Source of the DNA: JACQHM01 sp964535215
GTDB lineage: Bacteria; Methylomirabilota; Methylomirabilia; Methylomirabilales; JACQHM01
Direction of reading: 5' to 3'
Length of the DNA stretch: 64,000 bases
Assembly (NCBI GenBank): GCA_964535215.1
Contig: CAZHST010000012.1
Coordinates: forward strand, 1-64,000
Shown here piece by piece: positions 23,577-31,432 of this stretch. Position 1 is the stretch's first letter; each line of letters starts with the position of its first letter. The notes beneath the pieces are model-generated. The model had not been told where the DNA came from. It made no database searches and was given only the letters and a program-made list of their open reading frames with translations. The position numbers and the translations under genes are program-made.

Positions 23577-24320
23577 ATGGAGAAACGCCTCATCTTCTAC
23601 CCTTCCAGGACGATCATCGCGACCCCGGCCGATGAGGGGCTGGCCTATGACGATGTGACCTTCACGACCTCGGACGGTGTCAGGTTGAACGGCTGGTTCG
23701 TGCCGGGGAAGCCGGGGAGCGCCACCCTCCTCTGGTTCCCCGGAAACGCGGGGAACATCAGCCACCGGGTGGAGAACATCAAGCTCCTCCATAACCTCCT
23801 GGGGATCCATGTCTTCATCTTCGACTATCGAGGCTACGGGAGGAGTGGAGGAAGGGTCTCGGAGGAAGGAACCTACCGGGACGCGGAGGCCGCCTACAGG
23901 TACCTCCGCTCCCGACAGGATCTGGACCCTTCGAAGATGGTCTTCTTCGGCCGTTCCCTGGGGGCGGCCGTTGCCGTGGAGACGGCCCTGAAGACCCGGT
24001 GCGCCGGCTTGATTCTCGAGTCCCCCTTCACCTCCATCCGGGAGATGGCCAATCATGTCGTCCCGCTGATCGGCTTCTTGTTCCGCACCCGGTACGATTC
24101 CCTCTCAAAGATCAAAAAGCTCCACGTCCCCCTCCTGATCCTCCACGGCGATCGGGATGAGATTGTCCCCTTTTCCATGGGAAGGCGGTTGTTCGAGGCG
24201 GCCAACGAACCGAAGGAGTTCTACACGATCCGAGGGGCCGGCCACAACGATACCTACATCGTCGGAGGGATCGCCTACTTCGAGGCCCTTGGTCGTTTCA
24301 TCGAAAAAGTCACGACCTGA
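23577..24320 (+). CDS. Alpha/beta hydrolase (serine aminopeptidase S33 type)
   Basis: A 247-residue protein starting MEKRLIFYPSRTIIATPADE, typical of the YqkD/BEM46-like group. Oxyanion region LLWFPGNAGNISHR, nucleophile elbow FFGRSLGAAVAV, catalytic Asp in LHGDRDEIVPF and His in GAGHNDTY. The triad is complete. The first residues do not make a strong membrane anchor. It starts 8 nt after the HIT gene, so it is likely the last gene of the his transcript. Substrate unknown. Confidence 0.88.
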   Translation: MEKRLIFYPSRTIIATPADEGLAYDDVTFTTSDGVRLNGWFVPGKPGSATLLWFPGNAGNISHRVENIKLLHNLLGIHVFIFDYRGYGRSGGRVSEEGTYRDAEAAYRYLRSRQDLDPSKMVFFGRSLGAAVAVETALKTRCAGLILESPFTSIREMANHVVPLIGFLFRTRYDSLSKIKKLHVPLLILHGDRDEIVPFSMGRRLFEAANEPKEFYTIRGAGHNDTYIVGGIAYFEALGRFIEKVTT

Positions 24321-24406
24321 CCTCACCCTGTCCGAGGGCGCGGGGAGGAAGAAGCTCCCCCCGAAGCGGACGCTTCGACCGCACCCTCGCATAGTCGGCT
24401 TTAGGA

Positions 24407-25564
24407 TCAGACCTGAAAGAGTGTTGTGTTGGCGAAATACGGGAAGTCGAAGGTCGTCATCTCCCCTGCCCTCTTCCCCGGGATCGGGAAGAGGCGGGCC
24501 GAGAGGGGTTTGTGGAGAATGACGGCCAGGGAGGCCACGTCTGAGAGGATCGCCTCCAGCTTCTCAAGGGGGACTTCCCCGGGGAGGGGGATGGTATCCA
24601 GACCTGTCCCAGAGACCGCCGACAGGGTGAGGAGGTCCATCAAGCGGAATGTTCCTTCTCGGTTCCTTAAGGCCAGGCCAGAATCCTCCAGGACCGGCAG
24701 CATCAACCCGGAGTAGCCGCAGGCTTTTGCGTTTGTCGTTTTCAGCCCTTGGGTGATCAAAGCTGCGGCTGTCAGGGTCCCGGCCTCTCCGAACCGTCTC
24801 CCTGTAAGAGCCTCGATGGCATAGGCGATGCTCGTCTCGCTCCCCGGCGCCGGGGCGGGGGAGAGGTCAAGCCCTTGGAAGGCAAAGCCCTTGTCGGCCA
24901 GCCCTTCGGCCATCTCCTGGATGGGCCGGATCTTCCCTTCCAGAAGCTCGCGGAGCCGCCTCTTAGCCGTGGGGAGATCCGGGCCCTCGCGAAAGGCTTG
25001 GAGGACGAGATCCGCGGCCTGAAGGGCGAGGGTAAAGGCCGGTTCACCCCGATGGTAGGCGGCGGGGAAGAAGGGGATGTGGGGCGGGCAGTTGGCGAGG
25101 GCGGCGAACCGCAGGTTGCCGAAGCCCTCATCGGTTGTCGCCGATATCTCCTTGATCGTCCGGGCCGCCTCCTGGATGGCCCGCCGTTTGATCCCTTCTC
25201 CTGTCCCGATGACGATGCTTAGGAACAGGCGCTCCGTCTCGCGGATCAGGCGAGGGATCAAGGCCATGAGGGCCAGGTCCCGCTCGGTCTCGTCGGAGGT
25301 GGCAGGGCCGATGGAAACGTACTCGAGGCCCTCCTTGCCGCAGAGCCTTTCCAGCTCGACGGCGAAGCGAAGGATCTCCTCCGCCGAGGCTCTCCCCAGG
25401 TACTCGGGGAAGGGCTGGGTGGCCAGCCGCAGGGTCTGGACCTCGATCCCCTGCCCCTCGAAGGCCTCCTTCGCCTGCCGGGCAAACCGGCCGGCCTGGC
25501 GGATGACCTCTTCGTTCAACAGGGGGGAGAGGTTGACGCCGACGGTGATGCTTCTGATCTTCAT
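24407..25564 (-). CDS. DUF711 (UPF0210) family protein
   Basis: A 385-residue protein starting MKIRSITVGVNLSPLLNEEV, with residues about 95-160 (GPATSDETERDLALMALIPR, then SATTDEGFGNLRFAALANCP) matching DUF711. The family is related in fold to enzymes of formate/glycyl-radical type by old annotation, but its reaction is not known. It follows the amidase by 6 nt on the same strand and is the last gene in the putA-amidase group; it converges with the his operon. Confidence 0.82.
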   Translation of the reverse strand: MKIRSITVGVNLSPLLNEEVIRQAGRFARQAKEAFEGQGIEVQTLRLATQPFPEYLGRASAEEILRFAVELERLCGKEGLEYVSIGPATSDETERDLALMALIPRLIRETERLFLSIVIGTGEGIKRRAIQEAARTIKEISATTDEGFGNLRFAALANCPPHIPFFPAAYHRGEPAFTLALQAADLVLQAFREGPDLPTAKRRLRELLEGKIRPIQEMAEGLADKGFAFQGLDLSPAPAPGSETSIAYAIEALTGRRFGEAGTLTAAALITQGLKTTNAKACGYSGLMLPVLEDSGLALRNREGTFRLMDLLTLSAVSGTGLDTIPLPGEVPLEKLEAILSDVASLAVILHKPLSARLFPIPGKRAGEMTTFDFPYFANTTLFQV

Positions 25565-25570
25565 GATGGC

Positions 25571-26926
25571 TCACAGCGGGGGCCGGCGGGTGTGCCACGC
25601 CGTCGCCGCTTCAAAGGCCCACCCGGCCCTGAAGACAAGGACCTCTTCAAAGGGACGCCCGACAAGCTGGAGGCCCAGGGGGAGGCCCGCCGGGCTAAAC
25701 CCCATGGGGACCGTCAAGGCCGGGAACCCGAAGGTCGTGAAGGGCAGGTTGAAGACCGGATCCCCTGTTGAGTCCAGGCCCTCAGGGGCCGGGGTGGGGG
25801 TGGCCGGGGTGGCGAGGAGGTCAATCTCCTGAAAGAGCCCCCGCATCGCCTGGATGGCCGCAGCCCGTACCTGCTGCGCCCTGAGGTAGGACACACCCTG
25901 GACCAGCATCCCCGCCTCAATCAGGGCCTTGAGCTTCGGGCTGTACTCGGCACCTCTTGCCTTGAACCGGTCTAGGTGAACGGCTGCCCCCTCGACATGC
26001 ATGATCAGACGCCCGGCCTCCACCCCCGCCTCGAAACTCTCGGGGAGCTTAACCTCCCGGATCCGCATCCCCAACCCCTCCAGGACCTGTAACGCCTCCC
26101 GGTAGGCTGCCTTCACCGACGGGTCTGACCGTTCGGGGAAGTACCGATCGGGGATGCCGACGGTAAGCCCTGAAGGCTGATCATCGAGCGATCCCAAGAG
26201 CCTCAGCTCGGGCGTGGAAGCGGTGCTGGCGTCCAAGGGATCGGGGCCGGCAATCCCCTCCAGGAGGATCGCCCCATCCCGGACCGTCTTGGCGAAGGGG
26301 CCCGGGTGGTCCAGGGTCCAGGCGAAGGGGAGGATGCCGAAGCGGCTCACCCGGCCGTAGGTGGGTTTGATTCCGACGACCCCGCAGTAGGCTGCCGGTC
26401 GGATGATGGATCCGGCGGTCTGGGAGCCTAAAGCTCCAAAGCACATCTCGGCGGCGACGGCGGCGGCCGAGCCGCTGCTGGAGCCCCCCGGGGTGTGGTT
26501 CAGGTTCCAGGGGTTTCTGGTCGCGGCCGGATCGAAGTAGGCAAATTCCGTCGTGGTCGTCTTCCCCAAAAGGACCGCCCCTCCGTCTTTCAGACGCTTG
26601 ACCGCCGTGGCGTCAAAGGATGGGATAAACCCTTTCAAGATCCTTGTGCCCGCCTCCGTCTCAAGCCCCTTCGTGTAAAAGATATCTTTGACCCCGATGG
26701 GGATGCCGTGGAGGGGTCCAAGGTAAGTCCCGGCCTGGAGGAGCTGCTCCAGGCGCTTGGCCTCGGCCAGGGCCTCTTCGGGCGTGATCCTGGCCCAGGC
26801 CAGGACCTTCGGTTCAACCTTCTCGATCCGCTCAAGGCAGGACCGGGTCAGCTCGACCGGGGAGAGCTGTTTTGTCCGGATGAGATCCGCCGCCTCGCTT
26901 AGCGTGAGCTGATAGGGTTCCGTCAT
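25571..26926 (-). CDS. Amidase signature family protein
   Basis: A 451-residue GatA/AtzF-like amidase. The catalytic Lys is in IPIGVKDIFYTKG. The Gly/Ser-rich signature reads GGSSSGSAAAVAAEM instead of GGSSGGSAAAVA, and the nucleophile segment reads GSQTAGSIIRPAAYCG, with GSQTAGS where DTGGS is more usual. The Ser-cisSer-Lys residues are still present. The substrate is unknown. It overlaps the 70-residue partner by 4 nt (ATGA), the GatC/AtzG-GatA/AtzE arrangement. Not the tRNA-dependent transamidase on this evidence, since gatB is absent. Confidence 0.9.
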   Translation of the reverse strand: MTEPYQLTLSEAADLIRTKQLSPVELTRSCLERIEKVEPKVLAWARITPEEALAEAKRLEQLLQAGTYLGPLHGIPIGVKDIFYTKGLETEAGTRILKGFIPSFDATAVKRLKDGGAVLLGKTTTTEFAYFDPAATRNPWNLNHTPGGSSSGSAAAVAAEMCFGALGSQTAGSIIRPAAYCGVVGIKPTYGRVSRFGILPFAWTLDHPGPFAKTVRDGAILLEGIAGPDPLDASTASTPELRLLGSLDDQPSGLTVGIPDRYFPERSDPSVKAAYREALQVLEGLGMRIREVKLPESFEAGVEAGRLIMHVEGAAVHLDRFKARGAEYSPKLKALIEAGMLVQGVSYLRAQQVRAAAIQAMRGLFQEIDLLATPATPTPAPEGLDSTGDPVFNLPFTTFGFPALTVPMGFSPAGLPLGLQLVGRPFEEVLVFRAGWAFEAATAWHTRRPPL

Positions 26927-27135
26927 GATTCCACCTTCCTTTCAGCGCCTTCATCAGGCCAGGGGATGTTCAGGCGGGTCGTGATCGCGGGCTCCGCTAG
27001 AGGGTCCAGCGGCACGGCATGGACCGCTTGAAGGCTGGCTTCTAAGGTCCCCCACACCTCCGGTGGCTCTCCAAGGCTCCCCTCCTCCCCCGGGACCCCC
27101 AAGAGCCTGTGCACCCATCGCCTCACGTCTTCCAT
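26923..27135 (-). CDS. Small GatC/AtzG-like protein (DUF4089-type)
   Basis: A 70-residue protein, predicted all-helical with WGTLEASLQAVHAVPLDPL and AITTRLN near the end, resembling AtzG/DUF4089 small subunits that precede amidases. Its stop overlaps the amidase ATG by 4 nt, strong evidence for coupled translation and probable complex formation. A Glu-rich low-conservation N-terminus makes the family call tentative. Confidence 0.55.
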   Translation of the reverse strand: MEDVRRWVHRLLGVPGEEGSLGEPPEVWGTLEASLQAVHAVPLDPLAEPAITTRLNIPWPDEGAERKVES

Positions 27136-27165
27136 CCTCTCCTCCTTTCCTTCCTCCCTTCACCG

Positions 27166-30144
27166 CTATTCCTCTCCGGGTAACGGGGCGAAACCATGGC
27201 GGAGGGTGTTCTCGGTCACAACGCGGGGTTCTAAGAACTGGAGCAGGTAATCGGGTCCGCCGGCCTTGGAGCCGATCCCCGACATCCTCAACCCCCCGAA
27301 GGGCTGACGCCCCACCTTCGCCCCGGTGATCTTCCGGTTGATGTACAGGTTCCCCACCTGGAACGCCTCCTTCGCCTGCTGGATGTGGGCGGGGCTCCGG
27401 GAGTAGAGGCCGCCGGTTAGGGCATAGGCGGTACCGTTGGCAAGGGACAGGGCCTCTTCAAAATCCCTGGCCGGGATTACCGCCAGGACCGGACCAAAGA
27501 TCTCCTCCTGGGCAATGGCAGCCTCGGGGGGCACGTCGGCGAAGATGGTGGGCCCCACGAAGTAGCCGGTCCCCAGGGAGGAGGTGTCCACCTCCAGGAT
27601 GGGCTTGGCCTCCTTCCTCCCAATGTCGATGAAACGGCGCACCTTCTGATACGCCTCCTCATCAATCAGGGGGCCGACGACCGTCCCGGGAAGATCGGCA
27701 GGCCCGACCGGGAGGCTTCTGGCCGCCTCTACCAGACGCGAGAGGAAGGCCTCATAGATCCCCCTTAAGACGATGGTGCGAGAGCAGGCGGAGCACTTCT
27801 GACCGGCATAGCCAAAGGCCGAGAGCAGGACACCCTGGACGGCCTCATCCAGGTCGGCGTCTTCATCAACGATGATGGCGTTTTTCCCCCCCATCTCGGC
27901 GATAACCTTTTTGGGACCCCGCTGCCCCGCCCCGGTCTGTGCCGCCAGCTCCAAGATCCGGAGCCCTACCGCCTTCGAGCCAGTGAAGGCGATGAGGTCC
28001 ACCTTTGGGCTTTTGACCAGGTACTCCCCCACCTCCTCGCCGATCCCGGGGAGATAGTTCACGACCCCTGGAGGAGCCCCGGCCTGCTTGAGGATCGCCA
28101 TGAGCTTTGCCGCGATCACGGGGGTCTGCTCGGCCGGCTTCATGATGACGGTGTTCCCCGCGACCAGGGCGGCGGAGGTCATACCGGTCAGGATCGCTAG
28201 CGGAAAGTTCCAGGGGGCGATGACCACGGCGACCCCCCTCGGCTGGTAGACGTACTCGTTGATCTCCCCGGGTAGGTTGCCGAGGCGCTGGGGGGTTCCC
28301 AGACGGAGCATTTCCCGGCCATAGTACTCCAGGTAATCAATGGCCTCCGCCACATCGGCATCGGCCTCCTGCCATGGCTTCCCCGCCTCGTATACCTCCC
28401 ACGCCGCCAGCTCCCCCCGCTGCTCCCGCAGGAGGGCGGCCGCCCGAAACAAAAGATCGGCCCGCTCCTTTGGAGGGACAGCCGCCCACCGGGGGAAGGC
28501 CTGCCTGGCAGCCTCCAGGGCCTGCTCGGCCAGGGAACCATCCGCACAGCTCACCCACCCGACAACCTCCTCCGGGTGGGAAGGGTTCAACGAGGGGAGC
28601 CTCCTCGGGGTGGAGACCTCCTCTCCACCGATCACCAACGGGTAAGACCTCCCGAACTCCTGACGGACGACCCTTAAGGCCTTCTGCATCCGCTGGCGCT
28701 CCTCTTCCCGGGCGAAGTCCAGGATCGGCTCGTTTCGAAATGGGGGGATGGGACCCTCCCCATTCCTCCTTCCCACCGTCGAGGGCTGGGGAGAGGGTCC
28801 GGGGGGCTTCAACAGCTCGTCCGGGGAAAGGTCCTTGGCGAAGCTCCGCCGGAGGAATGATTCGTTAGACGTGTTCTCGAGAAGACGCCGGATGAGATAC
28901 CCCATGCCCGGGATCAGCTCGCCGAAGGGGACATAGACCCGGACCCGATGGCCCATCTGGACGAGGGCCGCTTTGATGGGATCCCCCATCCCGTAGAGGA
29001 GCTGGAACTCCAGGGTCCGGTCGGGGACCTTCAGGTGCCGGGCCCAGGCCAGCGCGTGGGCAATGGAGCGGATGTTGTGGCTTCCGATGGCCGGGTGGAG
29101 CACGTCATGGTGCTCTAGGAGAAGGGCGGTCAGCTTCTCGAAGTTGGCATCGGTCTCCTCCTTTCGGGTGAAGACCGGGACCGGCCAGCCTTCCTGACGG
29201 GCGATGACGATCTCATAATCCCAGTAGGCCCCTTTGACGAGGCGGACGGTGACAGGGGAGCCCCGGCGCTTTCCCCAGGCGATCAGATCCAAGAGGTCCC
29301 GTTCGGTGTCCTTGAGATACGCTTGGAGGGCGATGCCGACACGGTCGAAGTTTTTGAACTCCTCTTCCTCCAGAAGCTCCTTAAAGATCCGGAGCGTGAG
29401 GTCTTTGTACCGGTACTGCTCCATGTCAATGGTGACAAAGGCCTCCCTCCTTTGGGCCGTCCGGAGGATGGGCCTGAGGCGGGCCTTCACGGCCCGGGAG
29501 GTTCCCTCGGGGTCGGTAGGATCGAAGTTCGCGGACAAGGAGCTCAACTTGAGGGAGACGTGCATCCGGGGGAGCCTCCCTCGATGGTCGAGGTCGATCT
29601 GCTCAATCACCTTCCACCCCGCTATCTTTGGTGCCAAGGTCTCCAGGAGGGAAAGGTACCGGTGCATGTAGCGTTCGGCCTCCTCCTCGCTAACCGTGGC
29701 CTCCCCGAGGACATCGAGGGTGAAGGCCATCCTCCGGCGCCGGAGCCTCTGAAGGACCGCGAGGGCTTCTTCAACCGTTGCCCCGGCGATGAACCGCTTT
29801 GCCAGCCATCTCATGCTGATCCGGGTTGCACGCCCCAAAGCCCGGCCGACGAAAGAGCGGGGGGAGAGAAGGCCAGCGGGGTAACGGAGGGCAGACGGCA
29901 TATAGGGCAAGAGGTATTCCTGAAGGTACCGGGCCACCTCCTGGTCGGTCCTGAGGGTTGGGAGGACATCAATAAACCGGAAGAGCTGGACCTTGGCCGT
30001 CTCATCCCTCGTGCAGCGCTCAAAGAACCGGGCCTCCCACCATCGCCGTTGAAAGACCTGTGGCATTTTGCCAGAGAGAGAGGCAAAGAGTTCACGCCCC
30101 AAGGCCTGTGTGTCCCGCTCGATCTGGTCAAGACGATCCAGCAT
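27166..30144 (-). CDS. putA: Bifunctional proline dehydrogenase / P5C dehydrogenase
   Basis: A 992-residue fusion. Residues about 1-450 form the FAD-dependent proline dehydrogenase barrel (VSLKLSSLSANFDP, VTIDMEQYRYKDLTLRIFKE, VRLVKGAYWDYEI, ELIPGMGYLIRRLLENTSNE). Residues about 500-985 are the NAD aldehyde dehydrogenase (VVIAPWNFPLAILTGM, AFTGSKAVGLRI, EMGGKNAIIVDEDADLDEAV) with catalytic Cys in GYAGQKCSACSR and the C-terminal PFGGLRMSGIGSKAGG. There is no N-terminal ribbon-helix-helix domain, so it is an enzyme only, not a repressor. It converts proline to glutamate. First gene of the amidase-DUF711 group. Confidence 0.97.
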   Translation of the reverse strand: MLDRLDQIERDTQALGRELFASLSGKMPQVFQRRWWEARFFERCTRDETAKVQLFRFIDVLPTLRTDQEVARYLQEYLLPYMPSALRYPAGLLSPRSFVGRALGRATRISMRWLAKRFIAGATVEEALAVLQRLRRRRMAFTLDVLGEATVSEEEAERYMHRYLSLLETLAPKIAGWKVIEQIDLDHRGRLPRMHVSLKLSSLSANFDPTDPEGTSRAVKARLRPILRTAQRREAFVTIDMEQYRYKDLTLRIFKELLEEEEFKNFDRVGIALQAYLKDTERDLLDLIAWGKRRGSPVTVRLVKGAYWDYEIVIARQEGWPVPVFTRKEETDANFEKLTALLLEHHDVLHPAIGSHNIRSIAHALAWARHLKVPDRTLEFQLLYGMGDPIKAALVQMGHRVRVYVPFGELIPGMGYLIRRLLENTSNESFLRRSFAKDLSPDELLKPPGPSPQPSTVGRRNGEGPIPPFRNEPILDFAREEERQRMQKALRVVRQEFGRSYPLVIGGEEVSTPRRLPSLNPSHPEEVVGWVSCADGSLAEQALEAARQAFPRWAAVPPKERADLLFRAAALLREQRGELAAWEVYEAGKPWQEADADVAEAIDYLEYYGREMLRLGTPQRLGNLPGEINEYVYQPRGVAVVIAPWNFPLAILTGMTSAALVAGNTVIMKPAEQTPVIAAKLMAILKQAGAPPGVVNYLPGIGEEVGEYLVKSPKVDLIAFTGSKAVGLRILELAAQTGAGQRGPKKVIAEMGGKNAIIVDEDADLDEAVQGVLLSAFGYAGQKCSACSRTIVLRGIYEAFLSRLVEAARSLPVGPADLPGTVVGPLIDEEAYQKVRRFIDIGRKEAKPILEVDTSSLGTGYFVGPTIFADVPPEAAIAQEEIFGPVLAVIPARDFEEALSLANGTAYALTGGLYSRSPAHIQQAKEAFQVGNLYINRKITGAKVGRQPFGGLRMSGIGSKAGGPDYLLQFLEPRVVTENTLRHGFAPLPGEE

Positions 30145-30204
30145 AGGGCACCTGAGCCCTTGTTAAAGCGCCGACGGTTCAGGGAAGACCCGTTCCCGGC
30201 ATTC

Positions 30205-30221
30205 TTGGCATAGATTTTGCT
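30205..30221 (+). promoter_or_regulatory. Strong sigma-54 promoter match
   Basis: TTGGCATAGATTTTGCT agrees with YTGGCACGRNNNTTGCW at all but two defined positions, with GG (30207-30208) and GC (30219-30220) exactly 12 nt apart. The predicted start near 30232 is followed at once by AAAGGAGGG and the ATG at 30253. RpoN-dependent transcription of the small basic protein is strongly suggested. Confidence 0.72.
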
Positions 30222-30252
30222 TAAATCCGTCAGTATGAAAGGAGGGTTCTGG

Positions 30253-30411
30253 ATGATCCAATGGTTTGGCAAAGAGAACGGTTACAGCGACGATGAGATC
30301 AGATCAATGGTCTGGCGGATCATGAGCCTACGGGTTAAGGAGAAAGAGAAAGTCGCCAAGCCGGCTCCGAAACCGGTCAAGGCTAAGAGAAAGCTAAAAA
30401 AGGCGGCTTAA
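30253..30411 (+). CDS. Small basic protein with Lys/Ala/Pro tail
   Basis: A 52-residue protein from the ATG at 30253, positioned 6 nt after AAAGGAGGG. The N-terminal half (IQWFGKENGYSDDEIRSMVW) is folded-looking with a helix RIMSLRVKEKEKV; the C-terminal half is an unstructured histone-H1-like tail rich in K, A and P (AKPAPKPVKAKRKLKKAA). I do not recognise the family. The tail suggests binding to DNA, RNA or an acidic partner. Upstream ATGs at 30217 and 30235 lie at or before the predicted sigma-54 start or lack a ribosome site. It diverges from putA. Confidence 0.6.
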   Translation: MIQWFGKENGYSDDEIRSMVWRIMSLRVKEKEKVAKPAPKPVKAKRKLKKAA

Positions 30412-30417
30412 CGACCT

Positions 30418-30612
30418 TCACCCGCCATCCGGTCTTGCCCCTTTCGCTCCTTTGAGCGGGGTCCAATGATTGCACGCCATGAACGGCTCGATCTTTCCCT
30501 CGATTCTCGTACAGGAGCTTTCCTCAGGAAGGAAGGCGGTGCAGTTTCCACACCTTCGCTCTTTTTTCCCCGGGCGGTAGTTGACCTCTTCCTTCGAGAG
30601 CTTCGGTGGCAT
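30418..30612 (-). CDS. Small four-cysteine protein
   Basis: A 64-residue protein starting MPPKLSKEEVNYRPGKKERR, followed by CGNCTAFLPEESSC and MACNHW: four cysteines spaced like a zinc or iron-sulfur site, reminiscent of small high-potential iron-sulfur-like or zinc-ribbon proteins. GTGAGGGG precedes the ATG. It lies 32 nt after the phosphoribosyltransferase gene on the same strand, and converges with the small basic protein. Function unknown. Confidence 0.6.
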   Translation of the reverse strand: MPPKLSKEEVNYRPGKKERRCGNCTAFLPEESSCTRIEGKIEPFMACNHWTPLKGAKGARPDGG

Positions 30613-30644
30613 GGGGCCCCTCACCCTTCGGCCCAGTGCCGGGC

Positions 30645-31295
30645 TTAGGATTCCTCCTGCTCCTCCTCCCCTCCTCCCCCAAAGGCCCGGTTGATCGGGA
30701 TGCCCTTCCGGCACATTGGGCACTCCTGCGGTGAGTAGGTCGGAAACTCTCGATCCACAAGGGTGAAGAGGGGGTATTTGAACGTGATCTTCTTGCTCCT
30801 CCGCCAAATAGTTCCAATCCCCACCACCTCCCCCCCTAAGGCATGGACCAGTTTGATCAAGGCCTTGACGGTCTCGCCGGTCGTCAGGATATCCTCGACG
30901 ATGAGGACTTTGGCACCGTGGGTAAAGAGCTGATGGAACTCCCGTCGAAGAACAACCTCATTGGTCCCGTTGGCCTTTGTCCTCTTCGTGGCGTAGATAA
31001 AATGGGGCCGGGACGGGTGGGCCCGGGCCACGCAATGGCCCAAGATCGAGGCCCCATATCCGGTGGTCAGGACCACGTCTACCTGAACCTTGGCAAAATG
31101 CTTGGCGATGATCTCCCCCAGGCCTTCGGTAAAGGCCGGCTCGGTTGTCACCAAGGCCTTCTCGACGTACTCGGAGGTGTGACGACGGTGGGAAAGGGCG
31201 AAGTGATCGTTCACGAGATAGGCCCCTGTTCTCAACAGGATCCCGCGATTGATCCGTTCCCGGGTCTCGGCGTCTAACTCTGTCATCTGAGCCAT
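30645..31295 (-). CDS. Orotate-phosphoribosyltransferase-like protein
   Basis: A 216-residue PRTase. The PRPP-binding signature is VLIVEDILTTGETVKAL; the N-terminal GILLRTGAYLVNDHFALSHRR and the flexible loop ATKRTKANG fit the OPRT fold. The C-terminus carries ECPMCRKGIPIN, a CxxC tail seen in the Thermus-like OPRT group, followed by an acidic tail. It is likely PyrE of pyrimidine synthesis, or a close paralogue; no other pyr gene is nearby. A promoter and a leader hairpin lie upstream. Confidence 0.8.
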   Translation of the reverse strand: MAQMTELDAETRERINRGILLRTGAYLVNDHFALSHRRHTSEYVEKALVTTEPAFTEGLGEIIAKHFAKVQVDVVLTTGYGASILGHCVARAHPSRPHFIYATKRTKANGTNEVVLRREFHQLFTHGAKVLIVEDILTTGETVKALIKLVHALGGEVVGIGTIWRRSKKITFKYPLFTLVDREFPTYSPQECPMCRKGIPINRAFGGGGEEEQEES

Positions 31296-31336
31296 AGGCC
31301 TTTTCCCCCCTAGGTCATGCCATCGTCGGGCACGGG

Positions 31337-31361
31337 CCGGTCGGGGAGAGTCCCCGGCCGG
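31337..31361. other. Leader hairpin of the PRTase gene
   Basis: CCGGTCGGGGA (31337-31347) and TCCCCGGCCGG (31351-31361) pair over 11 bp with one G-U and a 3-nt loop. With the promoter at 31385-31413 it would sit in the first 45 nt of the PRTase mRNA. No T-run follows, so it is not an intrinsic terminator as it stands. Confidence 0.45.
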
Positions 31362-31384
31362 ACAGGAGAGGGCGATTCAGGGGT

Positions 31385-31413
31385 ATCTTACCAAAATCAA
31401 AGAGCTTTTTCAA
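31385..31413 (-). promoter_or_regulatory. Promoter of the PRTase gene
   Basis: On the minus strand TTGAAA (31413-31408), 17-bp spacer, TAAGAT (31390-31385). Confidence 0.6.
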
Positions 31414-31432
31414 AGCTTGAGTTTCTGACCTC

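Noticed and set aside
24321..24406. Possible bidirectional terminator between the hydrolase and DUF711 genes
   Set aside because: Short stems such as GGGGAG/CTCCCC exist but there is no T-run on either strand.
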